Source: an uncultured Tateyamaria sp. (GTDB lineage Bacteria; Pseudomonadota; Alphaproteobacteria; Rhodobacterales; Rhodobacteraceae). Taken from it: DNA of 64,000 nt. Below are positions 10,517 to 19,185 of the stretch, piece after piece. Every line of letters begins with the position of its first letter. Within the stretch, counting starts at the first letter, position 1. The notes beneath the pieces were generated by a model. It saw only the letters and a program-made list of their open reading frames with translations, ran no database searches and was not told the origin of the DNA. A program made the position numbers and the translations under genes. The stretch lies in assembly GCA_947501275.1 (NCBI GenBank), contig CANMVD010000008.1, positions 47,454-111,453 of the forward strand, written 5' to 3'.

Positions 10517-11340
10517 GCTTGAATTGGAAGGAACGACCAGCGCCGGCGTTTGGCCCGATGGGGCCGTTGGCGCTGTCCCGGGTTGGCCTGCGGGCAACAC
10601 TCATCATTGTGACCATCCTGATCGGCCTTGCGCTTTTGCTGCCATTGCGGCTGATCGAGCGGCCACTGTTTGGGCTGCGTCGCCCATGGACGCCCTACAT
10701 CACACGCACGGTCTGTCGGATGTCTCTGATCTGGATGGGCTTGCGATATGAGCGCAAAGGCGCACCTGCGCATCAGCGCGCGGCGGTGGTTGCCAATCAC
10801 TCAAGCTGGCTGGATATCTTTGCGTTGAATGCGGGTGACTGCGTGCACTTCATGTCTAAATCCGAGGTCGCAAGCTGGCCCGGTATCGGCCTTCTGGCCC
10901 GCGCGACAGGCACCTTGTTCATTGCACGTGAACGCGCGCAGGCCAAGCTGCACACGCAGATGTTGCTAGATCGTCTGGTGGCCGGTCAGCGGGTGCTGTT
11001 CTTCCCCGAAGGCACCAGCACGGATTCGCTGCGGGTGTTGCCGTTCAAGACGACACTGTTTGAGGCGTTCTTTGCCCCGGAGTTGCGCGAGATCATGTGG
11101 GTGCAACCTGTGTCGGTGACGTATTACGCGCCCGAGGGCGCGGAGCCGCGGACCTATGGGTGGTGGGGTGACATGGACTTTGCACCCCATCTGCTCAGCA
11201 CGCTGGCGCTGGCGCGACAGGGGCGGATCGAAGTGGTGTATCACCCAGCCATCCGCGTTTCCGAAATGGCGGATCGCAAGGCGCTGGCGGCAGCGGCAGA
11301 AGCGGCGGTGCGCAGCGGTCATGGTCTGTCGCAGGCGTAA
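10513..11340 (+). CDS. olsA: Lyso-ornithine lipid O-acyltransferase
   Basis: A 275-residue PlsC-type acyltransferase that adds the second acyl chain to lyso-ornithine lipid at the inner membrane. One membrane segment at about residues 26-46 (LRATLIIVTILIGLALLLPL); catalytic NHSSWLD (95-101, H-x4-D); FPEGTST (164-170) binds the acceptor. It overlaps olsB by four bases (ATGA), so assignment as OlsA rather than a phosphatidate-forming PlsC rests on context. Confidence 0.93.
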   Translation: MSLNWKERPAPAFGPMGPLALSRVGLRATLIIVTILIGLALLLPLRLIERPLFGLRRPWTPYITRTVCRMSLIWMGLRYERKGAPAHQRAAVVANHSSWLDIFALNAGDCVHFMSKSEVASWPGIGLLARATGTLFIARERAQAKLHTQMLLDRLVAGQRVLFFPEGTSTDSLRVLPFKTTLFEAFFAPELREIMWVQPVSVTYYAPEGAEPRTYGWWGDMDFAPHLLSTLALARQGRIEVVYHPAIRVSEMADRKALAAAAEAAVRSGHGLSQA

Positions 11341-11437
11341 GCGAGTGATAAAGGGCTGACGGGGCTTTTGCCAAAACATCGCCTGATCGACATGTCGGTG
11401 CGCTGTGCCAAATCCTGTGCGCCAAAGGCAAAGGTGC

Positions 11438-11469
11438 GGGTTTGGCCGCATGACCTGCCGGCCAAACCC
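11438..11469 (-). terminator. Strong hairpin between convergent olsA and creatinase
   Basis: Perfect eleven-pair stem GGGTTTGGCCG (11438-11448) with CGGCCAAACCC (11459-11469), loop of ten. It lies 11 bases past the creatinase stop and about 100 past olsA. A T run is lacking on both sides, so termination may be partial or the hairpin may protect 3' ends. Confidence 0.6.
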
Positions 11470-11480
11470 ATGTGTCGACC

Positions 11481-12713
11481 TTAGCCAATCACGTTGTGAT
11501 CCGGGCCATAGGGGAAACCGGTGATGTTCTCATTGCCGTCTTCGGTGATGATCAGGATGTCGTGTTCGCGGTAGCCACCGGCACCGGGCTGGCCGTCCGG
11601 GATGGTCAGCATCGGCTCCATCGAAATCACCATGCCCGGTTCAAGCACCGTGTTGATGTCTTCGCGCAACTCAAGACCGGCCTCGCGCCCGTAATAGTGG
11701 CTGAGCACGCCAAAGGAATGGCCATAGCCAAACGTCCGGTATTGCAGCAGGTTTCGCTCGGCAAAGAAGTCGTTTATCTTGTGGGTTATGTCAGCGCAGG
11801 ACGCGCCGGGTCTGAGCAGGCTCATACCGTATTCGTGTGCAGCCACGTTGGCCTCCCAGATGTGGCGGCTTGCGTCATCCACTGTTTGCACAAACAGCGT
11901 GCGCTCCAGCGCGGTGTAATAGCCAGAGATCATCGGAAAGGTGTTCAGGCTGAGTATGTCACCGCGTTCGAGCACCCGTGACGTGACAGGGTTGTGCGCT
12001 CCATCGGTGTTGATTCCGGACTGGAACCAGACCCACGTGTCCCGGTATTCGGCATCCGGAAAGCGGCGCGCGATTTCAAGCTCCATCGCGTCGCGTCCGG
12101 CCATGGCCACGTCAATCTCGCGCGCTCCGGGCCTGATCGCGTCACGAATGGCGTAGCCACCCACATCTGCCGTCGCTGCCCCAGCCCTGATGATGTCCAG
12201 TTCGGCGGGGGATTTGTGGAATCGCTGGGTCATGGTGGCGGGTGCGATGTCGATTGTTGAGGCGGGAAACAGGAGTTCGTTCAGCAGGGCCATCTGGGTG
12301 ATGGACAGGTGGTCGCCTTCAAACCCGATGATCTTGTTTGGCCCGGTCACGGACCGGATGGCGCGCCAGTAGTTGTTCCGCTGCCAGTCGGTGTAGGTGA
12401 TGTTGTCCCCGTAGCAGCGCCGCCAGGGTTGGGCCGCGTCAATCCCGGCGCTGAAGGTGACAGTATCAGTTGCCGTAACAACCTGCGCATAAGGCCGCCC
12501 AAAGGCGCAATAGAGAAAGCCAGAGTAATAGGCGACATTGTGCATTGAGGTCAGCACGCAGGCGTCCACGCCCTTGTCGGCCATGATGCCGCGCAATCCC
12601 GCCAGCCGTGCTTCGTATTCTGCATCGGCAAAGGGCAGCACCTTGTCGCCTTGGTGAAAGCGGTAAAAATCGGGGCGCTGGCCCGTCATGCCAAATTTGG
12701 ATGTTCCGTCCAT
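11481..12713 (-). CDS. Creatinase (creatine amidinohydrolase)
   Basis: A 410-residue member of the M24 'pita-bread' fold. It matches creatinase rather than aminopeptidases: TYTDWQRNNYWRAI, FQSGINTDGAHNPVTSR with the catalytic histidine H240, GYYTALERTLF, and TFGYGHSFGVLSHYYGREAG. Creatinase hydrolyses creatine to sarcosine and urea and, unlike M24 peptidases, needs no metal. ATG 12713 is selected because it follows CAGGAG and gives a length near the known enzymes (about 403). No creatininase, sarcosine oxidase or creatine transporter is adjacent, so it is a lone gene; the flanking ribosomal genes are unrelated. Confidence 0.9.
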   Translation of the reverse strand: MDGTSKFGMTGQRPDFYRFHQGDKVLPFADAEYEARLAGLRGIMADKGVDACVLTSMHNVAYYSGFLYCAFGRPYAQVVTATDTVTFSAGIDAAQPWRRCYGDNITYTDWQRNNYWRAIRSVTGPNKIIGFEGDHLSITQMALLNELLFPASTIDIAPATMTQRFHKSPAELDIIRAGAATADVGGYAIRDAIRPGAREIDVAMAGRDAMELEIARRFPDAEYRDTWVWFQSGINTDGAHNPVTSRVLERGDILSLNTFPMISGYYTALERTLFVQTVDDASRHIWEANVAAHEYGMSLLRPGASCADITHKINDFFAERNLLQYRTFGYGHSFGVLSHYYGREAGLELREDINTVLEPGMVISMEPMLTIPDGQPGAGGYREHDILIITEDGNENITGFPYGPDHNVIG

Positions 12714-13184
12714 CGGTTCACTCCTGTTCAGGCTGCTTGTGCTGGTGAGGAGTGCGCCTGTTGACGGTTGCACCTTCCCTCACCGCAGAAAGCGGCAAAG
12801 CAAGATCCCGGCGTTCAGGATGGTTGGGTTAGGACAAACTGCGTGACAGGCACCCAGTGGCGACGCCATCGCCAGCCCCGGCCTAACTCATAGGGGAAGC
12901 TGAATGCACAAATCAAGCGTCTTGGCGCATTCAATGGCAAGTGCGATATGAGCCTGCGGGTGCGGTGATCTGCGCGAAATGCCCACTCAATCCGATGTGC
13001 CTTGTGGTGATGCGGCATATCCCTCTTGCCAATGCCTTCGCCTTCGCCTATGGCCCCCTCATTAATCCGCAGTTCGGGGCGGGCAGATGGGGGAGACATC
13101 CTCAAATGTCCACCGGTTGGTAGGTCCAAGGCTTTGGGCGCACTGATACCCCGGACGAGGCGAAAACCGGAAAAGGATACGACC
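12714..13184. other. 471-base intergenic region before rpsB
   Basis: No convincing gene is present; open frames on the minus strand here have poor composition and no ribosome-binding site. It must hold the divergent promoters for the creatinase and for rpsB-tsf. A possible rpsB promoter is TTGCCA (13026-13031), 17-base spacer, TATGGC (13049-13054); this is weak. The 130 bases before rpsB are probably the leader of the ribosomal message. Confidence 0.4.
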
Positions 13185-14060
13185 ATGGCTCTTCCCGAGT
13201 TCACCATGCGTCAGCTGCTTGAAGCTGGCGTTCACTTTGGCCACCAGACGCAGCGCTGGAACCCGCGTATGGGTCCCTTTATCTACGGCGCGCGTAACGG
13301 CATCCACATCATGGATCTGACGCAGACTGTTCCCATGCTGGATCAGGCGTTGCAGGCCATTCGCGACACTGTTGCCAAGAACGGCCGCGTGCTGTTTGTC
13401 GGCACCAAGCGTCAGGCGGCGCAGCCTGTGGCCGAAGCGGCAGAGAAATGCGCGCAGTATTACATGAACCACCGTTGGTTGGGCGGCACGCTGACCAACT
13501 GGCAGACCGTGTCCAAGTCGATCCAGCGCCTTAAGGCCATCGACGAACAAGCCGAGATCGGTTTCGAAGGTCTGACCAAGAAAGAGCGTCTTGGCATGGA
13601 GCGTGACCAGGGCAAATTGCAAGCGTCCTTGGGTGGTATCCGCGAAATGGGTGGTCGTCCCGACCTGCTGTTCGTCATCGACGTCAAGAAAGAAGCCCTT
13701 GCCGTGGCAGAAGCCAACAAGCTGGGCATTCCGGTGGTGGCTGTGGTTGACACCAACTGCTCGCCTGATGGTGTGGATTACATCATCCCCGGCAACGACG
13801 ACGCGGCCCGTGCCATTGCGCTTTATTGCGATCTGGCAGCCCGTGCGGCGCTGGACGGCATGACCGCCCAAATGGGTGCGGCTGGCGTTGATCTGGGCGC
13901 CATGGAAGAAGCCCCGGTTGAAGAGGCCATCGCAGAAGAAAGCACTGGCGTTGAAGTGGGCGCCGCTTCGGATGAAGCTGTCAGCAACGATGCGATCGCC
14001 AAGGACGCACCGCTGGACATCGAGTCCAAGGAAGAGACAGTGGCCAAGGCTGACGGCTGA
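13185..14060 (+). CDS. rpsB: 30S ribosomal protein S2
   Basis: A 291-residue S2. The body (residues 1-230) has the invariant segments [40 protein letters not shown] and [20 protein letters not shown]. Residues 231-291 are an acidic, Ala/Glu-rich tail ([12 protein letters not shown]) seen in several alphaproteobacteria and not needed for the fold. ATG 13185 follows AAAGGAT. rpsB-tsf is the universal order, with 76 bases between. Confidence 0.98.
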   Translation: MALPEFTMRQLLEAGVHFGHQTQRWNPRMGPFIYGARNGIHIMDLTQTVPMLDQALQAIRDTVAKNGRVLFVGTKRQAAQPVAEAAEKCAQYYMNHRWLGGTLTNWQTVSKSIQRLKAIDEQAEIGFEGLTKKERLGMERDQGKLQASLGGIREMGGRPDLLFVIDVKKEALAVAEANKLGIPVVAVVDTNCSPDGVDYIIPGNDDAARAIALYCDLAARAALDGMTAQMGAAGVDLGAMEEAPVEEAIAEESTGVEVGAASDEAVSNDAIAKDAPLDIESKEETVAKADG

Positions 14061-14136
14061 GCCGACCCTTCCACCTGAGATATGCGGCGGTGCCAGCACC
14101 GCCGTACACCCCATGAAATTTGAGGAGAGCCAAGCG

Positions 14137-15012
14137 ATGGCAATCACAGCAGCATTGGTCAAGGAACTGCGCGACAGCACCGGCGCGGGCATGATGGACG
14201 CCAAGAAGGCGCTGACGGAAACAGATGGCGACATGGAAGCAGCGGTCGATTGGCTGCGCACCAAAGGTCTTGCCAAAGCGGCCAAGAAATCCGGCCGTAC
14301 CGCGGCCGAGGGTCTTGTGGCCGTGGTTGTCGAAAGCGGCAAAGGCGTGGCCGTAGAAGTGAACTCGGAAACCGACTTTGTCGGCAAGAACGCCGAGTTC
14401 CAGGAAATGGTGTCTGGCATTGCCAAGGTTGCCTTGGGTACGTCCGACGTGGAGGCTTTGCTGGCCGCTGACATGGGCGGCAAATCGGTTGCAGACACTG
14501 TGACAGACAAAATCGCCACCATCGGTGAAAACATGTCGGTGCGTCGCATGGCGACTTTGTCGGGCAGCACGGTTGTGTCCTATGTCCACAACGCTGCGGC
14601 CCCCGGTATGGGCAAGATCGGTGTTCTGGTGGCCATGGATGGCGGTGACGAAGCATTTGGCAAGCAGGTTGCGATGCATATCGCGGCTGTGAACCCTGCG
14701 TCCCTGTCCGAAGATGATCTGGACGCCGCAGTCGTCGAGAAGGAAAAGCAGGTTCAGATGGACATTGCGCGCGAAAGCGGCAAGCCAGAAGCTGTCATCG
14801 AGAAGATGATTGTGGGCCGCATGAAAAAGTACATGTCCGAAGTGACATTGCTGAACCAGCAATTCGTTGTGAACCCTGACCTGACCGTCGCCGCTGCCGC
14901 GTCCGAGGCAGGCGCCACCATCACGGGCTTTGCCCGTCTGGAAGTGGGCGAAGGCATCGAAGTCGAAAAAGAAGACTTTGCAGCCGAAGTGGCCAAGGCT
15001 GCTCAGGGCTGA
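14137..15012 (+). CDS. tsf: Translation elongation factor Ts
   Basis: A 291-residue EF-Ts, the GDP/GTP exchange factor of EF-Tu. N-terminal UBA-like part [19 protein letters not shown]; the TDFV motif that contacts EF-Tu is in [13 protein letters not shown]; two dimerisation repeats follow. GAGGAGA lies before ATG 14137. Terminated by two hairpins downstream. Confidence 0.98.
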   Translation: MAITAALVKELRDSTGAGMMDAKKALTETDGDMEAAVDWLRTKGLAKAAKKSGRTAAEGLVAVVVESGKGVAVEVNSETDFVGKNAEFQEMVSGIAKVALGTSDVEALLAADMGGKSVADTVTDKIATIGENMSVRRMATLSGSTVVSYVHNAAAPGMGKIGVLVAMDGGDEAFGKQVAMHIAAVNPASLSEDDLDAAVVEKEKQVQMDIARESGKPEAVIEKMIVGRMKKYMSEVTLLNQQFVVNPDLTVAAAASEAGATITGFARLEVGEGIEVEKEDFAAEVAKAAQG

Positions 15013-15020
15013 TCCAGCCG

Positions 15021-15045
15021 GTTGAGACCCTGAGTGGGTTTCAAC
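15021..15045 (+). other. Hairpin after tsf
   Basis: Ten-pair stem GTTGAGACCC (15021-15030) with GGGTTTCAAC (15036-15045), one G-U pair, loop TGAGT. It has no T run; it may stabilise the rpsB-tsf 3' end or assist the terminator that follows. Confidence 0.5.
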
Positions 15046-15060
15046 ACACAAAATGTTATG

Positions 15061-15092
15061 AAACGGCGTATCCTGCGGGATGCGCCGTTTTT
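15061..15092 (+). terminator. Rho-independent terminator of rpsB-tsf
   Basis: Stem AAACGGCG-TATCC (15061-15073) with GGGAT-GCGCCGTTT (15077-15090) and a three-base loop, ending in TTTTT. It ends 20 bases before the next start. Confidence 0.88.
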
Positions 15093-15111
15093 CGTTTGAG
15101 AAGGATACGCG

Positions 15112-16032
15112 ATGCTGGATGTCGGGGATGGCCATCATCTGTGGTTCGAACAAGCCGGGCAAGGGGTGGATGCGCTGGTGCTGCATGGTGGTCCCGGGTC
15201 TGGTTGTCGTCCGGGGCATTACGATTTGTTCGATCTGACACGTTACCGAGTCACTTTGCTTGATCAGAGAGGGTGTGGGCGCTCCACCCCGAATGCGGGG
15301 CAGGATATGGCCGCGCTGAGGCAGAACACAACCGCCCATCTGATTGCAGATATTGAGGCGTTGCGCGTGCATTTGGGTCTTGAGGCTTGGGTGCTGTTTG
15401 GCGGGTCATGGGGTACGACCTTGGCGATGGCCTATGCGCAGACACACCCTGATCGCGTACGCGGTATGGTGTTGGCGGGAGTGGCGACCACAACGCCGCG
15501 TGATTTGCAGTGGCTTTATGGGGACATCGGCAACATGTTTCCCGAGGCCTATGAGGCGTTTTGTGCGCATGTGCCAGAAGTGGGGACTGATCCAAGCCAG
15601 ACACCGGCGCGGATTGCGGCCTATGCAAAGCGTCTGCGCGATCCGTCCCGGGCAGATGCGGCGGCGGCAGCATGGTGTGCCTGGGAGGCGGGTATTTTTG
15701 GTGGGGACATCAATGCGCCGGGTTCACGTTACAGCGATCCGGACTTTCGGCGATGTTTTGCCCGCATTGTAACGCATTATTTTGCACAAAACACATGGTT
15801 TTCCCCAGATCAGCTGCTGCGCGGTGTGGCGCGCATGGCCCACATTCCCTGTACGATGATACACAGCCGGTTCGATCCGTCCTGCCCCCTGAAAGGGCCT
15901 TGGGATTTGAACAAGGCATGGCCCCAGTCACAACTGCATGTGCTTGAAGGTAATACACATTCTGCGCTCGATCAGGAAATGAAACTGGCCATTCGCGCAG
16001 CTACAGACAGGTTTTTTGAAGGGGTCGAGTGA
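15112..16032 (+). CDS. pip: Proline iminopeptidase
   Basis: A 306-residue alpha/beta hydrolase of peptidase family S33 that removes N-terminal proline from peptides in the cytoplasm. The oxyanion-hole motif is LHGGPGSG; the nucleophile elbow is GGSWGTT; DQRGCGRSTP and the C-terminal HSRFDPSCP (acid) and GNTHSA (histidine) complete the triad. WLYGDIGNMFPEAYEAF is typical of the family's cap. ATG 15112 follows AGAAGGAT. Single-gene unit ended by its own terminator. Confidence 0.93.
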   Translation: MLDVGDGHHLWFEQAGQGVDALVLHGGPGSGCRPGHYDLFDLTRYRVTLLDQRGCGRSTPNAGQDMAALRQNTTAHLIADIEALRVHLGLEAWVLFGGSWGTTLAMAYAQTHPDRVRGMVLAGVATTTPRDLQWLYGDIGNMFPEAYEAFCAHVPEVGTDPSQTPARIAAYAKRLRDPSRADAAAAAWCAWEAGIFGGDINAPGSRYSDPDFRRCFARIVTHYFAQNTWFSPDQLLRGVARMAHIPCTMIHSRFDPSCPLKGPWDLNKAWPQSQLHVLEGNTHSALDQEMKLAIRAATDRFFEGVE

Positions 16033-16065
16033 AGCTGTGCTTTGGGGACACAGCTTCACTCTTTT
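16028..16065 (+). terminator. Rho-independent terminator overlapping the pip stop codon
   Basis: Perfect twelve-pair stem AGTGAAGCTGTG (16028-16039) with CACAGCTTCACT (16049-16060), then CTTTT. The pip TGA (16030-16032) is inside the 5' arm. Confidence 0.85.
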
Positions 16066-16444
16066 GATGCGTCGCAGCCACGGGGATGAGACGTGCAGAC
16101 GCAGGCAGTACCAATCTGATTGCCAGAACAAAGGGCTCACAAATCGGGTCCGGGTAAAAACCGGGGTCGGACCTGAGAGCCAATGTAATCGCATTGGATC
16201 AGGTCCGGTGTTCCCTGGCCAAAGCCACCACTCACGGAACAGTGATAGGATCGCCCTTAATCGGAAATTAGGAAAGTCTGGGATTCCTTACCCTACGGTC
16301 AAAAATTGCGTTTGACGCAATGTAACAAGACATTTTCGTAAAAACTGGACCCGGATTCCCGCTCTGATTGAAGGGTTCAATCTGTGGGCGTATTGCATCA
16401 TTTCACGCAGATCGCGCCACCGAATCTGGTGTTTTTGGCCGGTT
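16066..16444. other. 379-base gap between convergent pip and luxR-type gene
   Basis: No credible gene. It carries a long imperfect hairpin (16168-16207) and a G/C-rich segment just before it (GGGTCCGGGTAAAAACCGGGG). An AT-rich stretch at 16290-16345 follows. It could hide a small RNA, but I see no promoter and terminator pair that would support one. Confidence 0.4.
16168..16207. repeat. Long inverted repeat in the pip/luxR gap
   Basis: Outer arms CGGACCTGA (16168-16176) and TCAGGTCCG (16199-16207) pair perfectly over nine bases; inner arms CCAATG (16180-16185) and CATTGG (16192-16197) pair over six, with a GAG/A internal bulge and a TAATCG loop. Fifteen pairs in 40 bases is beyond chance. 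No T run follows on either strand. Confidence 0.75.
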
Positions 16445-17194
16445 CTAGGCTTCCAGAATGAACATCTGATTGGCAAATGCGGCCTTCATCACGGCTTGCG
16501 CTGTGGTCTCAACCGCCAATGCCTCTCGGGCCAGGCGCAGGTGTTTTTCGACAGTGGCCGAAGTCAGACCCATCAAAACTGCAATATCCTGCATTGTTTT
16601 GCCGTCTCCAACCCATTCCAGCGCCTCGCGTTGGCGCCGGGTCAGCACGCGATTGGGGGCTGTGTAAGGCAAGGTGAGGATTTTCAGGTGCGCGACGTTG
16701 TTCATCAATTGAATGTCGCGCCCATGTTCGGCCCAGACTTTTTCCACGTCGTCCTGTGTCATGTCTTCGTGGGCAGTCAGGGCAATTGCGCCTTTGGAGC
16801 GCGCCGACACCGATTTGAAACTGACCGTGTAGCCTGCCGTCACATTCATGGACGCGTTGAAGTCGATCACACGCCTTTCTGCGGGTGTCAGGGTCTGCGT
16901 CGAGAGCATCTGGCCGATCATACGCCAGCTGCCTGCACCTTCGTTGTTGAGCGCCCAATTCACCATTGGGGCGTGCACATAGTGCTGTTCGCCGATGAAG
17001 ACGTCCATATAGGCGCGATCTTGGTTCGTCAGAATCACAAAGTCTTCTGGGTCGCCCAGCGAGTTGCCGGAGCGGTAGCGCGTAAACCCGTAGATCAGGC
17101 GATCAAAGCCGTATTCCGCCATCTTGCGCGTGTGCGCTTCCCAAAGATTTTCGATGGATTGGCAATTTGACAGTCTGTGCAGGTAGCTTTTCAC
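16445..17194 (-). CDS. LuxR family regulator with autoinducer-binding-type domain
   Basis: A 249-residue regulator. Residues 1-165 fit the acyl-homoserine-lactone-binding domain of LuxR proteins ([43 protein letters not shown]); residues 184-226 are the DNA-binding helix-turn-helix ([38 protein letters not shown]). GTG 17194 is chosen: it overlaps the aroQ stop as GTGA and yields a standard length, whereas longer starts run inside aroQ. No luxI-type synthase is in the window, so it is either a 'solo' or its partner is elsewhere; the signal cannot be predicted. Confidence 0.88.
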   Translation of the reverse strand: MKSYLHRLSNCQSIENLWEAHTRKMAEYGFDRLIYGFTRYRSGNSLGDPEDFVILTNQDRAYMDVFIGEQHYVHAPMVNWALNNEGAGSWRMIGQMLSTQTLTPAERRVIDFNASMNVTAGYTVSFKSVSARSKGAIALTAHEDMTQDDVEKVWAEHGRDIQLMNNVAHLKILTLPYTAPNRVLTRRQREALEWVGDGKTMQDIAVLMGLTSATVEKHLRLAREALAVETTAQAVMKAAFANQMFILEA

Positions 17195-17634
17195 GTCGTC
17201 CCCCCCAAATGGCCGATGAGTGCATCCAGAGCCAGAGTATACCCGGCTGCGCCAAAGCCGCAAATCATCCCGACGGCGACCGGCGCAATCATGCTATGAT
17301 GGCGAAAGGGCTCACGTGCGTGGATGTTGCTGAGGTGAAGTTCGACAGTGGGAATTTGAGTACCAGCGATGGCGTCCCGCAATGCGATCGACGTGTGGGT
17401 GTAGGCCCCGGCGTTCAGCACGATTCCCTTATGGATACCGCGCGCCGCATGGATGGCATCGACAAGTGCACCTTCGTGATTGGATTGAGCGCAGGTCACA
17501 GAGAACCCGTTTGCCGTAGCGTGGGCAACACAGGCCGCTTCGACGTCCGCCAATGTGTCGGCACCGTAGATTTCGGGCTCGCGCAGACCCAACAGATTGA
17601 GGTTGGGGCCATTCAGGACAAGAACAGATGTCAT
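17191..17634 (-). CDS. aroQ: Type II 3-dehydroquinate dehydratase
   Basis: A 147-residue dodecameric-type enzyme of the shikimate pathway, converting 3-dehydroquinate to 3-dehydroshikimate. [20 protein letters not shown] carries the catalytic loop (Arg and Tyr), QSNHEG and [17 protein letters not shown] the substrate site, and EVHLSN-type [18 protein letters not shown] the catalytic His. It is followed by the LuxR gene with a four-base overlap, so the two are co-transcribed. Confidence 0.97.
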   Translation of the reverse strand: MTSVLVLNGPNLNLLGLREPEIYGADTLADVEAACVAHATANGFSVTCAQSNHEGALVDAIHAARGIHKGIVLNAGAYTHTSIALRDAIAGTQIPTVELHLSNIHAREPFRHHSMIAPVAVGMICGFGAAGYTLALDALIGHLGGTT

Positions 17635-17692
17635 CGGGATAAACCTTTTGAGTTCAGAGGAGTTAGCCGCAATGTCCCGTCTGAGTCCAGTG

Positions 17693-18142
17693 TCAGCCGT
17701 TTGGGGATGCCTCGAAGATCACCAGCCCAAGCCAATCCGCCACAAGGGCAGGGGTGTCTGCGCCCTCTATTTCGATGCTGAGTGCCGTGCGTCGCATGAT
17801 CTCGTTCGGGCCACGCGCATCCGCCCCGGTCAGGGTAAATCGTCCGCGCACCCGCGCCCCGGCCACAACGGGTGTCACAAATCGCACCCGGTCAAGGCCG
17901 TAATTGACCCCCATGGTTTGGCCCGGCAGCAAGGCGAAACAATCATAGGCAAAGCGGCTGGCAAGGCTGAGCGTCAGGAAACCGTGCGCGATCGTGCCAC
18001 CAAATGGCGTTTTGGCGGCGCGTGCCGGATCGACGTGAATCCATTGGTCATCATGTGTGGTGGCCGCAAAGGCGTCGATCATGGTCTGATCGACAGTTAT
18101 CCAATTGGCCACGCCAACCTCTTGTCCAATCTGGGTGGTCAT
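17693..18142 (-). CDS. MaoC family (R)-specific dehydratase
   Basis: A 149-residue hot-dog-fold protein of the MaoC type, which hydrates enoyl-CoA to 3-hydroxyacyl-CoA. The hydratase-2 motif is seen as [20 protein letters not shown] followed by [10 protein letters not shown] (catalytic Asp and His). ATG 18142 is preferred; a TTG at 18172 would overlap the upstream reductase gene. Together with the two reductases upstream on this strand it forms a three-gene operon; substrate unknown. Confidence 0.88.
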   Translation of the reverse strand: MTTQIGQEVGVANWITVDQTMIDAFAATTHDDQWIHVDPARAAKTPFGGTIAHGFLTLSLASRFAYDCFALLPGQTMGVNYGLDRVRFVTPVVAGARVRGRFTLTGADARGPNEIMRRTALSIEIEGADTPALVADWLGLVIFEASPNG

Positions 18143-18168
18143 GGCCCGCAGGGCGGCGTCGCGCGGGT

Positions 18169-19170
18169 TCAAGGGTCAGGACCGACGCGCACCATGCGTT
18201 TGCCGGTGTTGTCGCCGCCGAGCAGACCAATCAAGGCCGTGGGTGCGTTTTCGAGGCCGTCGACGATGTCTTCGCGCACCTTGATCTGCCCGGAGGCTAC
18301 CCATGTCTGCAACGCGCGGACAGCCTTGGCATCATGCTGGGCAAAGTCCATGACAATGAACCCTTCCATCTTGAGTCGCTTGACCACCACGACCCCGGGC
18401 AAGTTGCGCGGGCCGGTGGGGGTGTCGGTGTCATATTGGCTGATTGCGCCACAACACACGACGCGGCCCTGTTCATTCATGAGGTTCAGCGCGGTTTCCA
18501 GAATCTCGCCACCAACATTGTCGAAATAGACGTCAACGCCATTGGGACAGGCAGCTTTCAATGCCTTAAAGGGGTTGCCCGCCCGGTAGTCGATACAGGC
18601 ATCAAACCCCAATTCGTCCGTTACGTAGGCACATTTCTCTGGACCCCCGGCAAGGCCAACCACCCGGCATCCCAAGGCCTTGCCGATCTGGCCCACATAT
18701 CCACCCACGGAGCCGGCTGCAGCCGAGACAAGGATCGTTTCACCCGCAAGCGGCTTGCCAATCTGCATCAATCCGTGAAAGGCAGTCTTGCCCGCAATCC
18801 CGTAAACGCTAAGCAGATTTGACAGAGGGCGCACATCCGGCAGTTTCATCACTTTGTGCGCGGGGGCAACGATATGGTCCGCCCACACGGCTTCAGTGAC
18901 GACAATATCGCCTGTGTCCAGACGGGGCGACTTGCTCTGCACCACTTCGCAGATCGCGTAGGTGGGCATTGGATCGCCCGCGTTCACCGCCGCGCGATAG
19001 GTTGCCCCCTTGAGCCAGCCGCGATTGGCGGCATCAATGCTCATCAGGATCACGCGCAACAGCACTTCGCCTGTCTGCGGCGCGGGTATATCGACCTCCT
19101 GCATCTCGAAATGCTCCGGGCCAAGGGTCTTGGTCGGTAATTCGGCGACGATGATCTGGCGGTTGGTCAT
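18169..19170 (-). CDS. NADP-dependent MDR oxidoreductase (CurA/prostaglandin-reductase-like)
   Basis: A 333-residue zinc-free medium-chain reductase. Signs of the CurA/leukotriene B4 dehydrogenase subgroup are the N-terminal MSIDAANRGWL and YAICEVVQS, the NADPH-binding ETILVSAAAGSVGGYVGQIG, the YRAGNPFKALKAACPNGVDV segment and FDNVGGEILE. Such enzymes reduce the double bond of alpha,beta-unsaturated ketones or aldehydes. It lies 15 bases after the other MDR gene. Confidence 0.9.
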   Translation of the reverse strand: MTNRQIIVAELPTKTLGPEHFEMQEVDIPAPQTGEVLLRVILMSIDAANRGWLKGATYRAAVNAGDPMPTYAICEVVQSKSPRLDTGDIVVTEAVWADHIVAPAHKVMKLPDVRPLSNLLSVYGIAGKTAFHGLMQIGKPLAGETILVSAAAGSVGGYVGQIGKALGCRVVGLAGGPEKCAYVTDELGFDACIDYRAGNPFKALKAACPNGVDVYFDNVGGEILETALNLMNEQGRVVCCGAISQYDTDTPTGPRNLPGVVVVKRLKMEGFIVMDFAQHDAKAVRALQTWVASGQIKVREDIVDGLENAPTALIGLLGGDNTGKRMVRVGPDP

Positions 19171-19185
19171 TTGGAATCCTATCGG

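Noticed and set aside
11481..12713. DMSP lyase DddP as identity of the M24-fold protein
   Set aside because: DddP shares the fold and is common in roseobacters, but the segments around the catalytic His and the TDWQRNNYW and GHSFGVLSHYYGREAG blocks follow creatinase instead.
12815..13207. 130-residue minus-strand frame before rpsB
   Set aside because: It runs over the rpsB start, has no ribosome-binding site, and its composition is unlike a protein of this genome; the gap is better explained as promoter and leader DNA.
13062..14570. 502-residue minus-strand frame opposite rpsB and tsf
   Set aside because: It is antisense to two universal genes and rich in His, Arg and Gln as expected of a mirror frame.
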